The position numbers were made by a program, and so were the translations under genes. From assembly GCA_963825175.1 (NCBI GenBank), contig CAWGSA010000002.1:558001-622000 (forward strand): a stretch of 64,000 bases of DNA, written 5' to 3'. How positions within the stretch are numbered: position 1 is the stretch's first letter; every line of letters begins with the position of its first letter. Source of the stretch: DATFTF01 sp963825175. Its GTDB lineage: Bacteria; Acidobacteriota; Thermoanaerobaculia; UBA5066; Gp7-AA6. The notes under the pieces are model-generated. The model did no database searches. It was not told where the DNA came from and was given only the letters and a program-made list of their open reading frames with translations. Positions 23,194 to 30,974 of the stretch are shown here, piece after piece.

Positions 23194-25179
23194 TTACTGG
23201 AAGTACCCGTTGACGTCGAGGATGAGTTGAACGGTGCCGCCGCCCTGGGCGCAGTAGACGGTGATGGCGCCGGCGGCGTTGACGGGGACGATGGCGTTAT
23301 TGGCCCGGGTCTGGCCCGCGCTGTAGTTGATGGAGGAGATGCCGGGCTTGACGGTCCCCGCGGGGAAGAGCGTCAGGAACCCCGGGCCGTTCGTGGACTG
23401 GGTCACAGCGATGTTGACGGCGACGGCGGTGGCGGTGGCGGGGATCGAGCACTGGCCGGCCAGAGTGAAGTCGCGGGAGCCGGCGGAAAGGATGGCCGGT
23501 CCGCCGTCGGGGCCGGTGGGGTTGCGGGTATCGATGACCCGGCAGGGGGTCAGCGTGAAGAACTTCGCGTTGGTGACGACCGCGTGGCACAGAGAGAACT
23601 CCGACGTGTTCCCCAGGGAGTCGGTGGCGGTTGCCGTGATGGTGTTCCCGACGCTCACCACGGTCGGGATGACAGCGGAGAAGGCAGCGTGCCCGCCGGC
23701 GTCCGTCAGGACCGGCGTCGTTCCCAGGTACTGCTGGCCCTCTCCATATCCGCTGGGATCGCACGACGTGTTGGTGAAGAACTCGATCCGGTAGCTGGTG
23801 TTCGCCGCGCTGTCCAGGGTTCCCTGGATCGTGATCGAGCCTCCCGACACGATGGCGTTGGCGATGACGGGATAATTCTGCCGGTTGTTTCCTCCGGTGT
23901 CGCCGTCTCCCGCGTCGTTCACCGTCGGCCCATCCACGCTGAGGTCGATGCCGAGACCGAACGCGACGGGGCCCGCCGCCTTCGTGTTCTGGAAGATGCT
24001 GTTCTGCAGGATCGCGTTGCCGGTCGGATTGATCGAACCGTCGACGACGAGAACGCCCCCGCCGGTTTGGATTCCCCCTCCGTTGTAGGCGATGACGTTG
24101 CCGGCGCCCGCGGCCGTGCCGCCGATCGAATTGTTGACCGCGCCGCAGCCGATGAGAATTCCGCCGTAGCCGTTGCCGTGCGGGCCGCCCTCGACGTCCG
24201 TCCCGATGAGGTTGCCCTGCACCGCGACCCCGGTGATCGAGTTGGGGCTCAGGCACGTCAAGCCTCGAAACTCGATCCCGTACTGGGGGTTGCCGGAAAT
24301 CACGTTGCCGGCCCCGGGAGCCGTGCCGCCGACCGTCACTCCGCTTCCACCGACCATTTCACTTTGTATGGTGATGCCGTTGCCGCTGTTGCCCGACGGG
24401 ATCGCTACCGTCCCGGTCGAATCCATTCCGATGTAGTTGCCGCGGATCACGGAGCCGGTGCTGTTGATTCCAAAGCTCGAGTCGATCTCGACATTGGCGT
24501 TGAAATCGGCGGGGGCCGTCGTGCCGTTGCCGGAGATCACGTTGCGGTCGGCGGGGTTGGGCCCGCCGATGGTGGTGTTGGGAGAGCGGGCGAAGACGCC
24601 GAATCCCTGGTTGCCGTGGGCCACGGTGCCCGTCGGATCGGTTCCTATGAAGTTGCCCTGGATCACGTTGCCGCCCAGAGTCCCGCCGCCGGTCGCGTCG
24701 ATCGAGATCCCGGGGTTCCGAAAGCGATTGATGACGAGACCCTTGACGGTGCAGTTGTTGGCGTAGATGGTCAGCCCGGTGGCGGCGAAACCGGCCAGGC
24801 TGCCGTCGAGCTCGATCAGGAGCACAGCGTTGTCGCCGACGGCCAGGGTGTTCGCGGTCGCTCCCGGCTGCGAGTAGCCGTCGATGAGCAAGCTGACGTG
24901 GATGATGGGCAGCGGGCTGGTCGGTTTGATCGTATGGACCCCGGCGCCCGAGATGTTGAAGTCGATCCCCGCTCCGCCGGTCGCGTTCATCTCGGTGATG
25001 GCCGCGCGCAGGGTGCAGGTCCCCGCGGTCGTGTGGCAGACGTGATCGCCGGGATTGTCGTCGTCCAGGTCGCCGGCGTCGTTGACCGTGAACCCGACCG
25101 CGGAGGCCGCGGCCGCGCCCAGCAGCAGAACGAGAAAGACAGCCGCGGCGCGAAGATATCTCGATGCTGTGGATTTCAT
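23194..25179 (-). CDS. Secreted CSLREA-domain right-handed beta-helix protein with C-terminal DVNGYF module
   Basis: Exported surface protein of 661 residues. After the signal peptide (MKSTASRYLRAAAVFLVLLLGAAAASA) comes a CSLREA-type domain (FTVNDAGDLDDDNPGDHVCH, CTLRAAITEMNA), then about ten parallel beta-helix repeats of the 'GNVISGN...GNYIG' type (residues about 90-420), an Ig-like or fibronectin-like stretch, and a C-terminal module starting 'FFTLTPCRVIDTRNPTGPDG' and ending 'LILDVNGYFQ'. Such proteins are often adhesin-like or polysaccharide-binding; no catalytic residue set is evident. ATG 25179 follows 'gtgaggttgcac' (GAGGT). A decayed relative lies directly upstream. Confidence 0.8.
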   Translation of the reverse strand: MKSTASRYLRAAAVFLVLLLGAAAASAVGFTVNDAGDLDDDNPGDHVCHTTAGTCTLRAAITEMNATGGAGIDFNISGAGVHTIKPTSPLPIIHVSLLIDGYSQPGATANTLAVGDNAVLLIELDGSLAGFAATGLTIYANNCTVKGLVINRFRNPGISIDATGGGTLGGNVIQGNFIGTDPTGTVAHGNQGFGVFARSPNTTIGGPNPADRNVISGNGTTAPADFNANVEIDSSFGINSTGSVIRGNYIGMDSTGTVAIPSGNSGNGITIQSEMVGGSGVTVGGTAPGAGNVISGNPQYGIEFRGLTCLSPNSITGVAVQGNLIGTDVEGGPHGNGYGGILIGCGAVNNSIGGTAAGAGNVIAYNGGGIQTGGGVLVVDGSINPTGNAILQNSIFQNTKAAGPVAFGLGIDLSVDGPTVNDAGDGDTGGNNRQNYPVIANAIVSGGSITIQGTLDSAANTSYRIEFFTNTSCDPSGYGEGQQYLGTTPVLTDAGGHAAFSAVIPTVVSVGNTITATATDSLGNTSEFSLCHAVVTNAKFFTLTPCRVIDTRNPTGPDGGPAILSAGSRDFTLAGQCSIPATATAVAVNIAVTQSTNGPGFLTLFPAGTVKPGISSINYSAGQTRANNAIVPVNAAGAITVYCAQGGGTVQLILDVNGYFQ

Positions 25180-25244
25180 GTGCAACCTCACGGCGAAGCA
25201 ACCCGGGCTTCGGGTGGGGCGAAAGCTACCCTTTGGCGAAGGAG

Positions 25245-25480
25245 GCTGTCAACGAGGGAGAACCTTCGGGGTTATCGGAAGGAAGCGGCGGCAGTCGAAC
25301 ATGCTGGATCGCCGCCCGGAGAGTGAAGGTACCCGCGGCGGTGCGGCAGACGGTGTCCCCGTGTTGTCATCCGGTTGGTCGCTCTCGCTGTCGACGGTGA
25401 AGACCGCGGGGAAGCCAGGGCCGCGCCGAGGAGCAGGCAAAGAGCCGCCGCGGACGCGCGAAGGTGTCTGCGTTCGGCGA
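25245..25480 (-). pseudogene. Decayed CSLREA-domain gene fragment
   Basis: Three successive minus-strand frames give pieces of one protein: a signal-peptide-like 'RRHLRASAAALCLLLGAALA', then 'FTVDSESDQPDDN', then 'GDTVCRTAAGTFTLRAAIQH'. These align with the start of the intact gene at 23194-25179 (FTVNDAGDLDDDN, GDHVCHTTAGTCTLRAAIT), but two frameshifts separate them, no start codon is left and the beta-helix part is missing. It fills most of the 324-bp spacer between two genes. Confidence 0.75.
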
Positions 25481-25503
25481 TCTCCCGGAAACGGGTCTTC
25501 GAG

Positions 25504-26589
25504 TCAGAGGGTCTGTACGAGCGTCAACAGAACTTGCGCCTGGCTCGGGGTGAAGGCTTTCCCTGTCTGTGCCCGCACCTCGTGCTCGAAGGCTTTCAGC
25601 TCCAGGTCCTTGACCAGGAGATGGCCGCGGCGTTCCGCTTCCTCCGCCTCTTCCAGCTTTTCGGCCAGGGAGTGCGCCACCCCATGCTTGACGCTGTAGT
25701 GCTCCGACAGAATGCGGAGCGATTCGTATGAGAAGAGGAACAGCGGGTCGCCGGTCAGGTCCTTGCGCTGGATCACGATCTGGGCGTCGATCTCCGGACC
25801 GAAGAATCCGGGGGTCTTCAGAAAGGGCGCGAAGGGCGCGACGAGCGGGTTCTGCAGCAACTGCGTGAGCGTCAAGGACTGCGCCGCGCTGTCGCCGGCG
25901 AGTGTCGCGAAGACCGAGTCGACGATCCCGTTCTGGGTCAGGTACGGGCGGACCTGCGGAATCAGCTCGGGATGCTCTTCGAGGATCGGCGCGACCGTCT
26001 CGCCGGCGAGCGCGAGCGCCCCCACGAAGACCTGGTTCCTTCCGGGAGGACCGGACGGTCCGGGCGTGGGCGTCGGAGCGGGCGGTCGCGGGCACGTGTC
26101 CTTGACCTCGAAACCCGTCGTGGTGGTCACCTGGCAGGTCTTGTCGATGCAGTACTCGACCTGGTGGTCTCGGACCGCGCACAAGCTGAAGTTCCAGCCG
26201 ACCTGGACGCCCGGCGTTCCAGTCGAGGTCAGCTTGTAGAGAAGGCAGAAATCCAGGTCATCGGCCAGCTTGGCCGGCGGCTGGTTGCCCGGCATGTACG
26301 GCAGCAGCCGCGGGTCATCGAGGCTGGAGGGATAGACCCCCCAGGCCTTGAAGAAGGATTGGAAGGCCTGACAGAAGCTTCCGTCCGACTCCAACAGCGT
26401 CTTCATCTGCGCGCTCTGCGCCGCCTCGCGCACCTTTTGGACCGCCGGCACGAGCAAGCCGATGAGGATGCCGATGATCGAGATGACGACCAGGAGTTCG
26501 ATGAGCGTGAAGCCGGCCGCCCCTCTTCCACAATCCGGGCGCCGGCGGCGTTGCGGCCGGGCTCCGCTTTCCTCGTGCGAAGCTTGCAT
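25504..26589 (-). CDS. Type II/IV pseudopilin-like protein with unusually long C-terminal domain
   Basis: Prepilin-like protein with a type III signal: a basic leader (about 27 residues) ends in Gly, followed by the conserved 'FTLIELLVVISIIGILIGLL' helix with Glu at +5, typical of class III/GspG-H-like pseudopilins cleaved by PilD. The remaining 300 residues contain four to six cysteines, a Pro/Thr-rich linker (PPAPTPTPGPSGPPG, about residue 170) and a helical, acidic end. GspG-like proteins are usually below 200 aa, so this is an atypical, minor-pilin or surface role protein. ATG 26589 has AGGAG upstream. No other pilus or T2SS gene is adjacent. Confidence 0.75.
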   Translation of the reverse strand: MQASHEESGARPQRRRRPDCGRGAAGFTLIELLVVISIIGILIGLLVPAVQKVREAAQSAQMKTLLESDGSFCQAFQSFFKAWGVYPSSLDDPRLLPYMPGNQPPAKLADDLDFCLLYKLTSTGTPGVQVGWNFSLCAVRDHQVEYCIDKTCQVTTTTGFEVKDTCPRPPAPTPTPGPSGPPGRNQVFVGALALAGETVAPILEEHPELIPQVRPYLTQNGIVDSVFATLAGDSAAQSLTLTQLLQNPLVAPFAPFLKTPGFFGPEIDAQIVIQRKDLTGDPLFLFSYESLRILSEHYSVKHGVAHSLAEKLEEAEEAERRGHLLVKDLELKAFEHEVRAQTGKAFTPSQAQVLLTLVQTL

Positions 26590-26826
26590 GTCCCTCTCCT
26601 TTCGTCTCGACGATCCCCACCGGGCCGCCGTCCTGGATGTTCAGTCGCCGGGCAGAAACTCCGAGGACCGGGCGGCGCGATCCTGACTACGCTGTTTTCG
26701 GCGTCGGCCGGTCACGTTCTTTCCTTCACGATGCAATGCCCTCGTCTGGGGGCGAGCGGACGGGTGCGGTTGTAGGACGGGCCGAGCGCCCGCGACAGCT
26801 ACGTATCCAGGTAGGTCGAGCCGCGG

Positions 26827-27462
26827 TCAGCGGGCCAGGCCATCGCGCAGGGCCCTGGCCACGGCCTCCGACTTGGAATGCACCTGGAGCTTCTCGTAGA
26901 TCCGCCGCAGATGGAAGGACACCGTGTTGACGGTGATCCCCATCTCCGCAGCGGCCGTCTTGTAGTGATGGCCTTCGACCAGGAGCTGCAGGAGACGCTT
27001 CTCCTGCGGAGACAACGGATGGCTCGCGCTCGGAGCGGCTCGGCGATTCCGAAAGAACTCCACGACCCTCCGGGCGATCTCGGGGGACATCGGGGCGCCG
27101 CCGCTCACGGCTTCCTGGATGCTCGTGAGCAGCCGCTCCGGCGGGGTCTTCTTGAGGAGGTACCCGCTGGCGCCGGCGCACAGGGCGGCGAAGATCCGTT
27201 CGTCGTCCTCGTACACGGTCAGAACGAGCAGGACCAGGTCCGGATACTTCTCGTGCAGAATCCGAATTCCTTGGATCCCCGACATGCCCGGCAGCCCGAT
27301 GTCCACGAGGGCGGCGTCGGGAAGCGGCGGACCGATTCCCGCGATGGCCTCCTCCATGGATCCGAACGACGCCTCGACGCGGCAGACCCCCGTTGCGTTC
27401 AGCAGAACGGCCAGGCCCTCGCGGATCTCTTCGCGATCCTCGATGACGGCGGCTCGAATCAT
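26827..27462 (-). CDS. LuxR/NarL-type response regulator
   Basis: Two-domain response regulator (211 aa). Receiver domain residues 1-120 with acidic D9, phospho-acceptor D54 (ALVDIGLPGM) and Lys in 'LLKKTPPE'; linker; then LuxR HTH (residues about 145-205, 'LSPQEKRLLQLLVEGHHYK', 'NTVSFHLRRIYEKL'). Partner of the propeller kinase whose stop is 45 nt upstream on the same strand. ATG 27462 is favoured because a TATCCT box ends 10 nt upstream and the receiver starts immediately (MIRAAVIED). It therefore may be transcribed both with the kinase and from its own promoter. Targets unknown. Confidence 0.92.
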   Translation of the reverse strand: MIRAAVIEDREEIREGLAVLLNATGVCRVEASFGSMEEAIAGIGPPLPDAALVDIGLPGMSGIQGIRILHEKYPDLVLLVLTVYEDDERIFAALCAGASGYLLKKTPPERLLTSIQEAVSGGAPMSPEIARRVVEFFRNRRAAPSASHPLSPQEKRLLQLLVEGHHYKTAAAEMGITVNTVSFHLRRIYEKLQVHSKSEAVARALRDGLAR

Positions 27463-27472
27463 GGAATGAGAC

Positions 27473-27478
27473 AGGATA
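27473..27478 (-). promoter_or_regulatory. -10-like box TATCCT before the response regulator
   Basis: On the minus strand TATCCT ends 10 nt before ATG 27462, in the 45-nt kinase/regulator gap with no Shine-Dalgarno. Confidence 0.4.
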
Positions 27479-27507
27479 CCCAATCGCGGCGGCGGGGCAG
27501 ATGCCAC

Positions 27508-30500
27508 CTACTTGGGTAGGGGAACCGTCAGCAGGAGCGTCGTGCCCGACGCGCCCGGTTCGCGGTCCGCGCGCGAGAAGATCTCGACCGCGCCGCGCAG
27601 GCCCGCCGCCCGCGAGCGGATGCTGGCCAGGCCGTAGCCGTCCGAGCCGCCGGCCGCGCCGAGGCCCTTCCCGTCGTCGGACACCATCAGGGCGAGCTCC
27701 TGCCCCCGCACCCGAAAGTCGATCTCCACCCGCGTGCAGCCGGAATGCCGGGCCACGTTGTGGACGGCTTCCTTGAAAATCAGGTAGAGCTCGCGCCGCG
27801 CGTCCGAGGCGAGGTCCCGGTCCGCGTCGCCGGTCGCCGCCGTGAAGGCGAGCTCGATCTGCCGCTCGGCCAGGAGGTCGCCGGCGAAGCGGCGCATGCG
27901 ATGCACCAGGTCCAGGAGCCGGTCCTTCTGCGGATCGATCGCCCAGATGGTGTCGCCCAGCGAGTCCACGACGCTCCGGGAAACGCCGGCGATGCGGGCG
28001 AGGATCTGCCGGGCTTTCGGCATGGCGTCGTCGGGCTGCTGCCGGGCGATCTCGGCGAGGATCGCGATCTGGGAAAGGCTCGACCCGACGTCGTCGTGGA
28101 GATCCGTGGCGATGCGCGTCCGGACCCTCTCCAGAGCGAGCGCGCCGCGGAGGCGGTACCGGTGGAGGCCGTAGGCCGCGGCCAGGATCGCGGCGGCCCC
28201 GGCGAGGAGGAACCCCGATCGCTGCCAGTACGGCGGCAGGACCGTGAAGGCGACCTCGGCGGGCTCGGGGCTCGCTGTGCCGTCGTTGCGAATCGCCCGG
28301 ACTCGGAAACGGTAGCGGCCCGGACGCAGGTTCGCGTAGATGACCGAGCGCTCTTCGAGGGGAGGGCTCCACTGCGCGTCGGCTCCGTCGAGCCGATACT
28401 GATACCGGGGTCTTCCTCCCGCCGCGAAATCCACGCCGAAGTAGTCGATCTGGATCGGGCCGGCGCGCGGTCGCAGGTCGGGCAATCGCAGATGGACGGA
28501 CCCGAGCGACGGGAGAGCATGCCGAATGCCCCCCACGAGCACGCGCGCGATGCGGATGGGCGGCGGATTGCGGCGGCGGGGCGGCAGGGGAACCAGGCGC
28601 GAGAGTCCCTGAACCGATCCGAACCAGAGGTCTCCCCGGTCGTCCTCGAGGCTTTCCTCGATCACGCCTCCCACCAGGCCGTCGTCGGTGGTGAAGGTCT
28701 GGACGAAGCCGGTCGTCGGGTCGAGGCGGTCCAGACCGTGCTCGGTCCCGATGTAAATCCGGCCCCACCGATCCTCGGTGAAGGACCAGATGTTGTCGCT
28801 CGAGAGGTGGTCCCGCGTGGTGTAACTGCGCACCTGCGGGGGCCAGCGATCGGGATGGTCGACGCGGCCGACGCCTCCGCGGCTCGAGCCGATCCAGAGG
28901 CGCCCGGCGCGGTCCACGTGGAGCGCCCGGATCCGGCCCACCGGGATCCCGCTTCTCGCATCCAGAAGATCCAGGCGCCCATGGAGGATGCGCGCGACTC
29001 CCCCTTCGTAGAAGCCCGCCCAGACGGCGCCGGTCGGGTCGGCGGCGAGCGAGATCGCGACGTCCACGGGCAGCCCATCGGCGGGAGAGAAGACCTGGAT
29101 CTTCTCCGCCGAGCGAATCCACCGCGCCAGCCGCCGATCCGACGAGGAGAAGCTCATCCAGACGTCGCCGCTGCGATCCTCGAAGAGGCGAAAGATCTCG
29201 TTGGAGGGGAGCCCCTGGGCCGTCGTGTAGACGCGCGGAGGGGTCGAGGCGAGCCGCGGGAAGGGCACCGCGGGAAACCGGAACAGGCCTTCGAACGTGG
29301 GGATCCACCATTCCCCGCGGGTGTCCTGGAAGGAAACCTGCGCCCAGCCCCACCCCAAATGCGTCGCGGCGGGGAGCCGCGGCTTGACCGCGTGGAATCG
29401 GCGTCCGTCGAAACATTCGAGGATCCGGCCGGTGTCGGAGAGAACCTCGCTCCTCGTGCCGGCGGAGGAGGCGCAGACTTCTCCCGCCCGATTCCGGAAG
29501 AGCGAGACGATCCGGGGGCCGATCAGTCCGTCCTCTTCCCTGTAGGTCAGGAATCCGCCGCTCGTGATCCGGGCCACGCCGGCGTCGTCCGTCCCGATCC
29601 AGAGGTTCTCGGCCTGGTCTTCGGCGACCGCGAAGATTCCCAGCGCCGGCAGCCCCTCGGCGCTCGAATAGCTGCGCGGACGGCCGGGCTCCGGCGCGCC
29701 GGGCGAAAACTGCGAGAGGCCTCCGTAGCAGCCGGCCCAAACCGTCCCGTCCGAAGCCTGGAAGAGGCTGAAGACGTGATTCCCGGCAAGGCCTGTGGCC
29801 AGCGAGGAAAAGGGTTGGACGGTCCAACTTCCGGTGCGACTCTCGCTCCGGGCCTGGAAGATTCCGTTTGCGTGCGTCCCGATCCAGAGCGTCCCCTCGC
29901 GGTCCTGCATCAAACAACGGACGTCGGACGGGGAGCCGTTGGCCGCCGCGATCCTCGAAAGGCCTCCGCCGGGCTCGCGGCGGTACAGGCCGGACTCCCC
30001 GCCGATCCACAAGCCTCCCGCGCGATCTTCGAGCAGCGCGTACACCGGCTTGCGGGCCGCGTCGACCACGACGACTTCCGGCGACCATTTCCCGGCGCGC
30101 CGGTCGGCGGCGCGGAAGAGTCCGCTTTCCCCGCCGATCCAGAGCGCGCCGTCCCGGTCCTCCAGGAGCGCGTGGAGCCCCGGCTCGGCGCGGCCGGGAC
30201 TGAGCGGCAGCGTCCGCACGCCGGCGATCGCGCCCTCGCGCGCGGGGTCCCAGCGCGCCAGTCCGCCGACCGTGGCCGCCCAGTAGGTGCCGTCGCGCGC
30301 CTCGAGGAGCGCGCTGACCGAGGGTCCGGGAAGGCCGCGGGAGACGTTCTCGAAGCGGTCTCCGTCGAATCGCGCGATCCCGTCCCAGGTCCCGAACCAC
30401 AGGAACCCGCGGGAGTCGCGCAGAATGCAGTTGATGCGGTCGCTCGCGAGGCCGTCGACGGTGGTGTAGACCTTGATGGGGAGTTTTTCGGCCCGCGCGG

Positions 30501-30567
30501 ACGCGGCGGCCCCGGGGAGGAGCGCGCAGAGAAGGAGCGCGGCCGGCGCGGAGGAAACGGCCTTCAC
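27508..30567 (-). CDS. Two-component regulator propeller sensor histidine kinase
   Basis: Very long periplasm-sensing kinase (about 1019 aa). A signal or anchor segment (APAALLLCALLPGAAASARA) leads into about 12-14 propeller blades of the Reg_prop type with the recurring 'ED-x-x-G-x-L/I-WIG-T/G-x-x-GL' pattern (residues 30-650), a Y_Y_Y domain (about 690-770), one transmembrane helix (FLLAGAAAILAAAYGLHRY), a HisKA_3 dimerisation box with H824 (DLHDDVGSSLSQIAILAE) and a HATPase_c domain with 'NVARHSGC' and 'SDDGKGLG'. This is the common layout for carbohydrate-sensing kinases. It starts 7 nt after the QueD stop, with GTG 30567 or TTG 30570; neither has a ribosome site, which suggests coupling. 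Confidence 0.9.
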   Translation of the reverse strand: MKAVSSAPAALLLCALLPGAAASARAEKLPIKVYTTVDGLASDRINCILRDSRGFLWFGTWDGIARFDGDRFENVSRGLPGPSVSALLEARDGTYWAATVGGLARWDPAREGAIAGVRTLPLSPGRAEPGLHALLEDRDGALWIGGESGLFRAADRRAGKWSPEVVVVDAARKPVYALLEDRAGGLWIGGESGLYRREPGGGLSRIAAANGSPSDVRCLMQDREGTLWIGTHANGIFQARSESRTGSWTVQPFSSLATGLAGNHVFSLFQASDGTVWAGCYGGLSQFSPGAPEPGRPRSYSSAEGLPALGIFAVAEDQAENLWIGTDDAGVARITSGGFLTYREEDGLIGPRIVSLFRNRAGEVCASSAGTRSEVLSDTGRILECFDGRRFHAVKPRLPAATHLGWGWAQVSFQDTRGEWWIPTFEGLFRFPAVPFPRLASTPPRVYTTAQGLPSNEIFRLFEDRSGDVWMSFSSSDRRLARWIRSAEKIQVFSPADGLPVDVAISLAADPTGAVWAGFYEGGVARILHGRLDLLDARSGIPVGRIRALHVDRAGRLWIGSSRGGVGRVDHPDRWPPQVRSYTTRDHLSSDNIWSFTEDRWGRIYIGTEHGLDRLDPTTGFVQTFTTDDGLVGGVIEESLEDDRGDLWFGSVQGLSRLVPLPPRRRNPPPIRIARVLVGGIRHALPSLGSVHLRLPDLRPRAGPIQIDYFGVDFAAGGRPRYQYRLDGADAQWSPPLEERSVIYANLRPGRYRFRVRAIRNDGTASPEPAEVAFTVLPPYWQRSGFLLAGAAAILAAAYGLHRYRLRGALALERVRTRIATDLHDDVGSSLSQIAILAEIARQQPDDAMPKARQILARIAGVSRSVVDSLGDTIWAIDPQKDRLLDLVHRMRRFAGDLLAERQIELAFTAATGDADRDLASDARRELYLIFKEAVHNVARHSGCTRVEIDFRVRGQELALMVSDDGKGLGAAGGSDGYGLASIRSRAAGLRGAVEIFSRADREPGASGTTLLLTVPLPK

Positions 30568-30574
30568 CAAGGGA

Positions 30575-30955
30575 TCAGCGATCCGGCGGAACGTAGGTCG
30601 CGCGGTTGACCGGTCCCTCCCAGACCGTGGCCTCGGCCACGCGCGCCCAGCCCAGCGCGCCGGATCCCTCCATGCGCTGTGCGAAATACCGGGCCAGGTT
30701 TTCGGCCGAGGTGTTGCGGCCGGCGAACGCGGGATGCTGGTTGATGTAGGTGGAGTCGAACTCGCGGGCCACCGCTTCCAGCGCCTTCCGGGCGGGAACG
30801 AAATCGACGGCCAGGTCGTGCTGTTGGAGCTTGTCCGACTCCAACACAATCTCTATCTTGTAGGAGTGTCCGTGGAGCGGCTCCGGCCCTCCCTCGTAGT
30901 CGATCAGGTTGTGCGCCGCCTCGAACCGGGCCGAGACGGTGACGCGGTAGGGCAT
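30575..30955 (-). CDS. QueD/PTPS-family pterin synthase, Glu-variant (PTPS-III-like)
   Basis: 6-pyruvoyl-tetrahydropterin synthase / 6-carboxy-tetrahydropterin synthase family (COG0720), 126 aa. Zinc ligands H15, H28 and H30 are present (AAHNL; LHGHSY). The catalytic Cys that QueD has four residues before HGH is missing; instead the sequence is E25-P-L-H-G-H, the ExxHGH form associated with PTPS-III enzymes that supply 6-hydroxymethyl-dihydropterin for folate in place of FolB. Assignment to folate rather than queuosine therefore rests on one motif. It is 19 nt downstream of the radical SAM gene and 7 nt upstream of the kinase, in one operon. Confidence 0.8.
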   Translation of the reverse strand: MPYRVTVSARFEAAHNLIDYEGGPEPLHGHSYKIEIVLESDKLQQHDLAVDFVPARKALEAVAREFDSTYINQHPAFAGRNTSAENLARYFAQRMEGSGALGWARVAEATVWEGPVNRATYVPPDR

Positions 30956-30974
30956 GAGATTTCGGCCCCCGGCC

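Noticed and set aside
26726..30400. Very long minus-strand frame over the sensor kinase
   Set aside because: It is an Arg/Gly/Pro-rich shadow of the kinase and regulator genes; kinase motifs lie in the other frame.
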